This document shows positions 52,435-59,883 of a DNA stretch of 64,000 bases, piece by piece; position 1 is the stretch's first letter; each line of letters starts with the position of its first letter. The position numbers and the translations under genes are program-made. Source of the stretch: JAKIWV01 sp963773945 (GTDB lineage Archaea > Thermoplasmatota > Thermoplasmata > Lutacidiplasmatales > UBA184); NCBI GenBank assembly GCA_963773945.1, contig CAVZDD010000004.1, positions 1 to 64,000 of the forward strand. The letters are read 5' to 3'. The notes under the pieces are model-generated. The model did not search any database, was not told where the DNA came from, and was given only the letters and a program-made list of their open reading frames with translations.

Positions 52435-54095
52435 TCATCCCCCACCGTTCATCGGCGGCTTCCGGGGAAAATACCCCCGGCCCGGTCCGACCTCGGGTGG
52501 TCATCTGCCGCGAAAGCGTCGAGCCGCGGGGCGCCGGTGGTCGTGGTCGGTCGGGGGAGAAGTCGCGTGCATTCTCGGTGCGAGCTTGGCGGCCATCCTC
52601 GCCTTGCTCCCCGCTGGACTTATCGTAACGGACGTCGCAGGCGTGTCGACGTTCCCCGTTAGCATTTCGAGTTCCGCCGACCCGGCCGACGTCGACCTCC
52701 CGTTCGAACTCACCGCCAACGTTCCAGGAGCGGTGGACGGATACCGCTATCAGTGGACGGACAGCCAGGGCGGTTCCGAGGACACGCCTACTTGGGAGCT
52801 AGACGTCGACAACCCCGGCAACCTGAAAGTGACGCTGGTTGTCACAAACCCCGGCGGCGCCCAGGGTACCGCGACGGTGACGGTCTCCATCGTCCCGCCC
52901 CCGACGGTGTACGTAAGTTCGCCCCTCTCCCAGTTCGACGCCGGTGTCCCGGCCCCCTTCTTCCTCGACGTGGTCGGAGGTGTGCCACCCTTCGCGGCGA
53001 CCTGGAATGCATCCAGCGGAGGACCGAACGGGAGCGTGGGCCTCCCGCACGATGGGGTTTATTCCGAGGTGGTCACGTTCCCGACTCCAGGGCGTGCGTG
53101 GGTCCGGGCCCAGGTGGTCGACACCCTGGGCGACTTCTCCGGCACGGCAGAATTCACCACCGAAGTAGTGCCGGACGGGTCGATCGCGCTGGCGACGAAT
53201 GGATCGATCGGAGAGGTCGGATGGCCGCTCGGAGCCCTCGTGGTCATCGAGAACGGGGCCCCTCCGTTTCGATGGTCACTCTCCAGTTCCGTCACGGTCG
53301 CCGCGAGCCCGGGTCCCGTTGGGATCTTCCCATCAGACGGAGTCTATCGATGGAATCTCCTCTTCTCCGCACCGGGGACCGCGTATCTGAACCTGACCGT
53401 GGTCGACACGTTGGGCACCGTGGACTCCGCGATGACGGTCGTCACGATCGCACCGCCCTTGTCGGTCAACGTGACCTCCGCCGGTCGTGATCCGGCCACG
53501 CCGTTCGCCGTCGGAGCCGACGTCGCCGGCGGACTACCACCGTACACGTACCAAATTCAACTATCCGATGGCGAGACGTCCAGCGGCTCCCTCGTAGCGC
53601 CGGGACCCATCGCGGCGACCTTCGATCCCTCCCCCGCGGGGAATTATACCGTCGAGGTCCGGGTCACGGATGCACTAGGCCGGACGTCAATCTGTACCCA
53701 AGATCTCCGGGTTGTAGGAGAATCATCGATTGACCCTCCCCTCGCGGCCAACCTTTCCGTCGAGGGGGGATTGGTCGTGTTGGTTGCCGGCCTCGTGCTC
53801 CTCGGCCTGTATGTCCTCCGCCGGCGACGTACCGGGTACTGCTTCCCCCGGCTCCGTTCCGCCATCGGTCCTTCCGGCGGTACGACAGCTGATGGAACGA
53901 TCGCAGATTCTCGATCGCGAGACGCTGCTGCTACTGGGCGAGGAGGCGGGGGAGGCCACCGATGCCGTGGAGGCGGCGCTGCGCACGTTGATTCGAACCG
54001 GGGAGGTAACGACCGAGCCGGGACCCGGGAACGATGAGGTCCTGCGTTGGAGAGGAAACGCGCCCTCCAAAGAACCCCTCGAGGGTCCGCAATGA
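52400..54095 (+). CDS. Ig-like surface protein of the type IV secretion-like cluster, split by one frameshift
   Basis: The frame from GTG 52400 has a basic N-terminus and membrane anchor (CILGASLAAILALLPAGLIV), then about four Ig/PKD-like beta-sandwich repeats outside the cell (TYQIQLSDGE, FAATWNASSGGPNGSVG, APPFRWSLSSSVTVA), then a second helix GGLVVLVAGLVLLGLYVLRR. After it the correct frame shifts by one, near the CTTCCCCCGG at about 53845, and reads SVLPAVRQLMERSQILDRET, LLLLGEEAGEATDAVEAALR and RTGEVTTEPGPGN to a TGA at 54093-54095 that overlaps the pilin-like ATG. The tail is a small winged-helix-like cytoplasmic domain. The start is uncertain and overlaps flpA by 35 bp. Likely an envelope-spanning, contact or signalling component (inference). 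Confidence 0.6.
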
Positions 54096-54472
54096 GACAC
54101 CCGCGCAACCTGGGCCGTCCCTTGCTTACCCTACTGGTACTGGCCCTCGTCGTTTCTCTGGTCGTCCCACAGGCCTCAGCACAACCTCCAAGAACCTCCG
54201 GGATCGCGTCCGACGCATCGAGTACGAACCCGGCGGTTGACAATTTCAGCGCCGCCATCGGTCGACTCGTCACCCTAGCGGCTGCCGCCGGGGGCGGGCT
54301 CCTCTCCTTGGTCTGGGCCCGCGTCGCGCTCAGCTGGTTCTCCCACGATTCCATGAAAAAGGTCCTCGCGAAGGAGCGCGCCCGGGACGCCCTGATCGGT
54401 ACCCTCCTCTTCGTAGGCGCGGTGAGCGGTCTCGTCTGGGCCCTGGCGAACTGGGTCGTGACCGGAACCTGA
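54092..54472 (+). CDS. VirB2/TrbC- or CedA1-like pilin candidate
   Basis: A 126-residue protein with a signal peptide (LLTLLVLALVVSLVVPQASA, cleavage near residue 30) and two membrane helices at about 58-80 (GRLVTLAAAAGGGLLSLVWA) and about 97-118 (RDALIGTLLFVGAVSGLVWA) joined by a short basic loop. This two-helix hairpin after a signal peptide is the hallmark of VirB2/TrbC conjugative pilins and of the archaeal CedA1 DNA-import pilus subunit (known families); sequence identity cannot be judged here. The ATG overlaps the upstream stop (ATGA). ATG at 54092 is preferred to the upstream start at 54047. Confidence 0.68.
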   Translation: MRHPRNLGRPLLTLLVLALVVSLVVPQASAQPPRTSGIASDASSTNPAVDNFSAAIGRLVTLAAAAGGGLLSLVWARVALSWFSHDSMKKVLAKERARDALIGTLLFVGAVSGLVWALANWVVTGT

Positions 54473-54486
54473 CCGGGGGGAGAGCC

Positions 54487-55665
54487 ATGGTCGACTGGAA
54501 TGCCATCGACTGGAACGTCGTGGTCCAGGCGATTCTTTTTGCGCTCTTCACCGCCGGAACGGCGATACTCAACCTCGTGATCCAACCGACCTATGACAAC
54601 CTCATCGTCCCAGAACTTTCAGCTCCGGCGCTCTTTCCCTCGATCGCCCACTCCGGCCCGAATGCAGGGTTCCTATCGGTCGCGATACAGTTCAGTGACT
54701 TCCTGCTCCAGAACCTCGTCGACCCGGCGATTGCCTTGGTCCTGGTGGGTCTCGCGGGTCTCTACCTCTTCCGGTCGTTCTCGAACCGAATCGGGAGCCG
54801 ACTCGAACCGTTGCTTCCCCGGTTAGTCATCGCGCTGCTGGGCGCGAATTTCACGCTTCCCCTCGCCGCTTCGGTGTTGGATCTGGGGGGAACGACCTTC
54901 CGACTAGTCTCGAGCTTCGACGGAGGGGCCTGGCGGCATTGGGCAAACATCCTGCCGGACGGTGGAGCCAGCTTTTCCTGGGATAACGGGGTCCTCGCCT
55001 TCGTGGTCACCTTCGCACTCTTCGCGATGGTGCTGGCGCTGGCCACCGTCGTCGCCCTCCGGGACGCGATGATCGCCGTCTTGCTCGTGCTTCTCCCCAT
55101 CTTCACGCTCCTGTGGGCCTTCCCGCCACTTGCGTCGCTCGCTCGGCGGGGGTGGACCCTGCTCGTTGAGCTCGCCTTTCTTCCCGCGGTGATTCTGATT
55201 CCGCTCGAGCTCGCGGTCGGAGCCCCGTCTGTGCTGCTCGTCCTCGCGTATCTGTCGATTGCCGTGGGATCTCCGTATCTCATCTCCATCTCTCGGACTC
55301 AGCTGGGGGGGCTGGGATTTCCCTCGGCCGGAGGAGCTCTCACGGGGGGGCTCCAGCGTGGTCTCACCGTCGCTTCACTGACTACCCAAGGTGGAGTGAA
55401 CTCCCTCGCCCCGAGCGTCACCGCTCCCGGGCGGGCGGGTCAGGTGGGCTCCGCGGCTCGGAGTCTGTCGAGTCATCTCGGCAAGGGGCCACTCCCGGCC
55501 GGCCTGGCACTCGGAGCCGGCCAACTCGTGACGCAGGGTTCCCGTCACCTGCTCCAACATCTACGTCAATTCCGGGCCGCCACGACGTCGGTGCCGGCCC
55601 ACTCTTCCTGGTCCGTGCGCCCGGAGGGACCTCCGGCCGGCGGAGGTCCCGGGGGTCCGGGGTAG
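54487..55665 (+). CDS. VirB6/TrbL- or CedA-like polytopic membrane protein
   Basis: A 392-residue protein with about seven membrane helices between residues 10 and 270 (for example VVQAILFALFTAGTAILNLV, IALVLVGLAGLYLF, VTFALFAMVLALATVVALRD, LLVLLPIFTLLWAFPPLASL) and a 120-residue Gly/Ser/Ala-rich soluble tail. The central region, with a long periplasm-facing loop and paired helices followed by RDAMIAVLLVLLPI, is typical of VirB6/TrbL inner-membrane channel proteins (known topology), as is CedA. It lies 14 bp after the pilin-like gene and 3 bp before the PrgI-like gene. Confidence 0.66.
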   Translation: MVDWNAIDWNVVVQAILFALFTAGTAILNLVIQPTYDNLIVPELSAPALFPSIAHSGPNAGFLSVAIQFSDFLLQNLVDPAIALVLVGLAGLYLFRSFSNRIGSRLEPLLPRLVIALLGANFTLPLAASVLDLGGTTFRLVSSFDGGAWRHWANILPDGGASFSWDNGVLAFVVTFALFAMVLALATVVALRDAMIAVLLVLLPIFTLLWAFPPLASLARRGWTLLVELAFLPAVILIPLELAVGAPSVLLVLAYLSIAVGSPYLISISRTQLGGLGFPSAGGALTGGLQRGLTVASLTTQGGVNSLAPSVTAPGRAGQVGSAARSLSSHLGKGPLPAGLALGAGQLVTQGSRHLLQHLRQFRAATTSVPAHSSWSVRPEGPPAGGGPGGPG

Positions 55666-55668
55666 GCC

Positions 55669-56424
55669 ATGGGAATCGGTACCGCGGACCTGGGGGCTAT
55701 CCCAATCCTTCAACTGGCCCCACGTCGGCTCCATCTGGGCCCCTTCGGGTCCGGCATGGATCTCGCGAAATTTCTGTGCGTCGCCACCATCGGCGCCGTC
55801 GTGGCCGCGGTCAGCTCCGCCGTGGTCTGGTTGCCCTTTCTCGGCGCCGGGGCGATAGTCGCCTTCGTACGCGTCGAGGGACGCAGCCTCGACCAGTACG
55901 CGGTGGGTTACTGCCGGTTTCGGTGGCGCACCTCCGTCGGGTGGAACCGGGCCCCATCGATCCCTCGCGGTGGTCCCCCTCGCGTCCGAGGAGAAGGTCA
56001 CGGGAATCTCTCGGTCCGCGCGGGGGGCATTCCCATTGCCTACCTGCCCCCCGCGGACCTGCAACGACTATTCGAGGAATGGCGCTCGACCCTCGCGGCG
56101 TTCGATCGACCCATCGGCCTCCGGATGAGGGGAGAACGGTTCTCCCCACTCCCCTTTCTGCCCCGCTTCGGTAGTTCCACGGTCGGGGAGAACGTCGCAC
56201 TCGCATCGTACTGCGAACTCGTCCGGGCCTTGCTCCGCCAACGATACCGGAGAGTCGTCGACCTCATGATATGGGAGGATCCACTCGAGCGACACCCGAC
56301 GAAGTTGGGTATTGAGTCGGACGTGTCGGAGCTGGTCACCGCCCTGGAACGACTGGGGATTCCGGTCACCCGGGCGACCCGCAATCTCCGGGACGGCGGA
56401 CTCGTCCGAGGGGAAGTTTCTTGA
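55669..56424 (+). CDS. PrgI/VirB3-like protein with VirB4 N-domain-like C-terminus
   Basis: A 251-residue protein. Residues about 25-90 show the PrgI/VirB3 pattern: FGSGMDLAKFLCVATIGAVV, a second helix SAVVWLPFLGAGAIVAFVRV, then EGRSLDQYAVGYCRFRWR (the usual acidic-to-YxxRxxR stretch after the second helix). Residues about 120-251 (RAGGIPIAYLPPADLQRLFE, GIESDVSELVTALERLGIPV) resemble the N-terminal domain of VirB4 ATPases, so this may be a VirB3 plus VirB4-N fusion that docks the ATPase. The next gene starts inside its stop (TTGA). Confidence 0.6.
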   Translation: MGIGTADLGAIPILQLAPRRLHLGPFGSGMDLAKFLCVATIGAVVAAVSSAVVWLPFLGAGAIVAFVRVEGRSLDQYAVGYCRFRWRTSVGWNRAPSIPRGGPPRVRGEGHGNLSVRAGGIPIAYLPPADLQRLFEEWRSTLAAFDRPIGLRMRGERFSPLPFLPRFGSSTVGENVALASYCELVRALLRQRYRRVVDLMIWEDPLERHPTKLGIESDVSELVTALERLGIPVTRATRNLRDGGLVRGEVS

Positions 56425-56780
56425 CCGCGGGCTCCCGAGAGCCCCCTGCAGGGGAACTCGACCCCCTTCCCGCCGCCACCATCGGGACGCTACTCGCTAG
56501 CGTGACCTCGTTGGTCTGGCCCGAATTGAATTCGGCGGCCGTAAGCCTGGCCGTCCTGGCAACTTTCGTGGTCTGGGTACGGGCGCTGCACGCGTTCCGT
56601 CGACGGCGCACCTCGGGGTATGCCCCGGGCCGGCTCCTTCCGCTGGCGGCCGTAGGGACGGTGGGCTGGAGCGGAGCCTTCCTGCTCGGTACAACGTCTC
56701 CGGTCGGCCGGGCATTGCTGCTAGGGGTGGTATCGGTAGGTTTGTGGTTCCTGAGCCGACCGGTCAGCGCCGGAATCTGA
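56421..56780 (+). CDS. small polytopic membrane protein of the secretion-like cluster
   Basis: A 119-residue protein from TTG 56421, overlapping the previous stop by 4 bp. Three or four helices are visible: AVSLAVLATFVVWVRAL, LLPLAAVGTVGWSGAFLL and RALLLGVVSVGLWFLSR. I do not recognise a family. Its position between the VirB3-like and VirB4-like genes recalls the extra small membrane proteins of the Ced system (CedA2), but this is by context only. Confidence 0.5.
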   Translation: MTAGSREPPAGELDPLPAATIGTLLASVTSLVWPELNSAAVSLAVLATFVVWVRALHAFRRRRTSGYAPGRLLPLAAVGTVGWSGAFLLGTTSPVGRALLLGVVSVGLWFLSRPVSAGI

Positions 56781-56781
56781 C

Positions 56782-58560
56782 ATGGCCGAGCACCGCAGCC
56801 CCCTCAACGCTACGGAGGGCCGGTCGTGGCTGGTCCGCGGCGTCCAGGTCGATGCGCCGGTCGTCGTGACACTCCTCCCTCCTGCCGTGCCGTTCGGTTT
56901 CCTGGGCCGGGTGCTACCGACGACCGAACCGGTGGAGCTCCGGCTCACCTTCCGCAAGCTTTCGAGGACGGACGCGCTCGAAGTGGCCGAAAAGGCCGCC
57001 GCGGTGGCGGAAGCGGACCTCCAGACCCGCGTCAACAGCCCCGGTGCGCGCCCATCCGAACTCCACCACGACGCGGAGAGCGCCCGAGAACTGGCGGCAC
57101 GGGTGGCGAGCCGGGACCAGGACCTCTGGCGCGTGGGGCTGAGCTTCCATGCCCGGGCCCGCGGTCGCGGGAAGGCCGAGCGCGCGCGTTCGCACCTGAC
57201 CCATCGGTTGGGAGAGTTGGGTTTTCGGGTGCGGTTGCCGACCTTCGAGACGGGACTCATTCCGGAGGAACCCAATCCGAGTGAACTTTCGCCGTGCCCG
57301 ACCGGGTACTGGCACACCCTGGCGACCGACGCGATCGCGGCGCTGTTCCCGTTCGTGGACGAGAGCGTGCACGAACCCGGAGGGATTCTCGTGGGGTTGC
57401 TTCTCGACGACGCGAACCCCGTCTTCCTCAACCGGTGGGCGCATGGAAGCTATTCCTGGGGACTATTCGGAAGCACCGGGGCGGGCAAGTCGTTCGCCGC
57501 GGCCCTTTGGGCCCTTCGCACCCGCTGGAGCCTTCCGGAGACCCAGTTGCTCTTCGTCGACCCGCTGGGAGAATTCGCGCGCTTCACACGGGCCCTCGGG
57601 GGCTCAGTCATCCGCGTCGGTCCGGGGGGTTCCGAGCGGCTAAATCCGTTGGATCCCATTTCCACCGGAGGGGACCGGGCCGCGAAAGCGGGCCGAGTCG
57701 GCACGATGCTCCGGGCCCTGTTTCCCAGTCTCACGGATGCCGAGGGCGCCCTCTTGGACGGACGCTTGAGTCAACTGTACCATCAGGGTCCTAAGGCCCC
57801 GGTTTGGTCCGACCTCCTCGAGACGCTCAACGGCCGACCGGGAGCCGAACGGTTGACCGAACTCCTCGAGGTGTTCCGGCACGGATCCCTCCAGTACCTC
57901 GACGGGCCGACCACCGTATCGCTCGACGGATCCCCGATCACCCTGGATCTCCATGATGTGCCCCCCGAGCAGATGCCGTTCCATCTGACGTACGCCCTCG
58001 ATGCGCTCACGGCCCGTCTGCGGGCGGACGATCGTCCGAAGCTCATGGTGGTGGACGAGGCGCACTACCTCCTGCGTCATCCGGCCACGGCCGAGTTCCT
58101 GGATCAACTGGTCCGCCACGTTCGACACTACCATACCGGACTCCTGGTGCTGAGCCAGAATCCGGACGATTTCCTGACCACCGCGGCCGGCCGCTCCCTG
58201 CTTCGGAATCTCCGGGCGACGATTCTCTTGCGCCTCGCGGAGGTTTCGACCGGCACCCAGGATTTCTTTCAACTCACTCCGGCGGAGTCGGAGTGGCTGC
58301 CCCGCGCCCGCTTGCCGGGGGAAGCCGGCTACGCGGAGGCCCTGCTCCGGTTCGGACCAGGCCATCTCCCCATCGCGATTGTCGCTTCCACCCCCGAATT
58401 CGAATGGTTGGCAGGGCTGTTAGGGCAGGGGGGAACCTCGAACGTTCCCGAGGCGGATTCCCTTCGAACGGCACGTTTAAGTCCGCCCGGCCGGGAAGCC
58501 TCGCCCGATGGTGGAGATCGCGGCCGCGACGGAAGAGGGGCCCGCCCGTCGTCGCCGTGA
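56782..58560 (+). CDS. VirB4/TraC- or CedB-like type IV secretion ATPase
   Basis: A 592-residue AAA+ ATPase of the VirB4/HerA group. The N-terminal 180 residues have the VirB4 pattern (PAVPFGFLGRVLPTTEPVEL, LAARVASRDQDLWRVGLSFH). The motor follows: Walker A GSTGAGKS at residues 230-237, LLFVDPLGEFARFTRALGG, Walker B KLMVVDEAHYLL at about 420-430, LVLSQNPDDFLTT (the sensor SQN), and RATILLRLAEVSTG with the Arg-finger region. Known relatives energise conjugative pilus assembly and DNA transfer. It overlaps the following gene by 53 bp. Alternative: a HerA-type DNA repair helicase, but the neighbours argue against it. Confidence 0.85.
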   Translation: MAEHRSPLNATEGRSWLVRGVQVDAPVVVTLLPPAVPFGFLGRVLPTTEPVELRLTFRKLSRTDALEVAEKAAAVAEADLQTRVNSPGARPSELHHDAESARELAARVASRDQDLWRVGLSFHARARGRGKAERARSHLTHRLGELGFRVRLPTFETGLIPEEPNPSELSPCPTGYWHTLATDAIAALFPFVDESVHEPGGILVGLLLDDANPVFLNRWAHGSYSWGLFGSTGAGKSFAAALWALRTRWSLPETQLLFVDPLGEFARFTRALGGSVIRVGPGGSERLNPLDPISTGGDRAAKAGRVGTMLRALFPSLTDAEGALLDGRLSQLYHQGPKAPVWSDLLETLNGRPGAERLTELLEVFRHGSLQYLDGPTTVSLDGSPITLDLHDVPPEQMPFHLTYALDALTARLRADDRPKLMVVDEAHYLLRHPATAEFLDQLVRHVRHYHTGLLVLSQNPDDFLTTAAGRSLLRNLRATILLRLAEVSTGTQDFFQLTPAESEWLPRARLPGEAGYAEALLRFGPGHLPIAIVASTPEFEWLAGLLGQGGTSNVPEADSLRTARLSPPGREASPDGGDRGRDGRGARPSSP

Positions 58561-59023
58561 CTCGTGGAACCTCCGCAACATCGTCGAAGACGTCACGGGA
58601 CGCTCCATCGAAGACCTGCAAGACCCCGGCCGCCCGGCGCACCCGTTCCTGAAGTCGGTTCCTCCATCGAACGCGACGCCTCCGAGCCGACTCACCGTAA
58701 CCCCGTCGGCGCCGGAATCCCCCGCGGACGGGGGCGAATGGGACGACGATCCCGTGGCCCGAGTTCACCCGCCGCTGGTGGGCGAGATGGGCCGCACTTT
58801 TCATGGTGCCGAGCACGAACATCATCAACCCACCCTCGATGAGATGACAACGGCGGCCGAACCGCCGTCCCCCGGCACCCGGCCCCACGCGCCCGGACCG
58901 TCTCGCCGACCCGAGCGCATCTATCTCCACTACCTCTTGCTGCACATGGATCGATTGTCCGATTCCGCGCTGAAGTACCTCCAGCGCCAGGTCGAAGAGG
59001 AAGCGCAGCACCGGCACATCTAG
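58508..59023 (+). CDS. soluble hypothetical protein at the end of the secretion-like cluster
   Basis: A 171-residue polar protein. The N-terminus ARRRRDSWNLRNIVEDVTGR and the C-terminal helix YLHYLLLHMDRLSDSALKYL, QRQVEEEAQHRHI flank a Pro-rich middle. Its ATG lies inside the end of the VirB4-like frame, with a TATA-like GTTTAAG about 32 bp upstream, so it may have its own promoter. No family recognised; location suggests an accessory or regulatory protein of the machine. Confidence 0.5.
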   Translation: MVEIAAATEEGPARRRRDSWNLRNIVEDVTGRSIEDLQDPGRPAHPFLKSVPPSNATPPSRLTVTPSAPESPADGGEWDDDPVARVHPPLVGEMGRTFHGAEHEHHQPTLDEMTTAAEPPSPGTRPHAPGPSRRPERIYLHYLLLHMDRLSDSALKYLQRQVEEEAQHRHI

Positions 59024-59043
59024 CTCGGGGAAGTCGTTCGGAG

Positions 59044-59853
59044 TCACCGGAGCCGACGGCGAGCACGCCCGAGTTCCCGAGCCCGGGTCCGATCGACCTC
59101 GATGCCGATGGCGTCGCGGCCCAACTTCGCGGCTTCCCACAGCGTCGTCCCCGTGCCGGCGAACGGATCGAGGACCGTGTCCCCCCGGATGGAGAACATC
59201 CGGATCAATCGGCGGGGGATCTCCGCCGGGAAGGCCCCGGAACGTCCGCCCCCCTGAGACTGCGGTCGGCCTCGAATTCCCTCCCAGATCTGGGAGAACC
59301 AGAGATCCCGTTCCGCCCGAGTGTACCGACTGGCCCGCCGAACCGGCGATCTGGCCGGTAGCTTGCGGAGTGACCCCTTCCGGAAGAGTAGAATGAACTC
59401 GCAATCGAGTGTTACATAGGCATTGGGCGGGAGAAACCCGGACCCGAGAAAGGCGTTCGGTTTGTTGGTCGGTTTTTTCCACAAGATGTACGGGAGCGAC
59501 CGAAAACCGAGCCCTTCCGCCGCTACGACGGTACGCGCATGGTTCGGCCAGAGCCGAAACTCGCCCCCGACGCTTCGAACGGCGTCCCCTATGTTGACGG
59601 CAAGGATTCCTCCGGGAATCAACGCCCGGTAGCAGCCCGCCCAGACCCGGTCCAGCTCCCGGTGCATCGCCTCAAAATCGGCGGCGCCCCAGGCCGCGAA
59701 CAGTTCGTCCCACTGCGGGATCATCGGATACGGCGGTGAGGTGACCACTAGGGCCACCGACCCCGAGCGAACGTCGGCCATGCGACGGGCGTCCCCGGCG
59801 ATGATTCGGACCGACCCCGGGGAAGTCAAGGTGGTTCGGGGACGCCGGCTCAC
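59044..59853 (-). CDS. beta-class DNA methyltransferase
   Basis: A 269-residue DNA (N4-cytosine or N6-adenine) methyltransferase. Catalytic motif IV VVTSPPYPM is at about residue 37-45, and the SAM motif DPFAGTGTTLWEAAKLGRDA with GIEVDRTR is at the C-terminus; this order (IV before I) defines the beta class. A target recognition region lies between. No restriction partner is seen. It ends 20 bp from the cluster's last gene in convergent orientation. The GTG at 59853 is used, though TTG 59829 fits the TATA position as well. Confidence 0.88.
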   Translation of the reverse strand: MSRRPRTTLTSPGSVRIIAGDARRMADVRSGSVALVVTSPPYPMIPQWDELFAAWGAADFEAMHRELDRVWAGCYRALIPGGILAVNIGDAVRSVGGEFRLWPNHARTVVAAEGLGFRSLPYILWKKPTNKPNAFLGSGFLPPNAYVTLDCEFILLFRKGSLRKLPARSPVRRASRYTRAERDLWFSQIWEGIRGRPQSQGGGRSGAFPAEIPRRLIRMFSIRGDTVLDPFAGTGTTLWEAAKLGRDAIGIEVDRTRARELGRARRRLR

Positions 59854-59858
59854 CGTTT
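59850..59858 (+). promoter_or_regulatory. TATA box for the HPS-RraA gene
   Basis: GTTTATAGC centred about 28 bp upstream of the GTG start at 59884 implies leaderless transcription. The element is near-palindromic and could also serve the divergent methyltransferase gene. Confidence 0.6.
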
Positions 59859-59883
59859 ATAGCTCGTAGACCCTCAAAGGCCC

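Noticed and set aside
52400..52500. A second fibrillarin-related or Nop5 gene after flpA
   Set aside because: The following frame encodes a membrane anchor and Ig-like repeats; nothing resembles Nop5.
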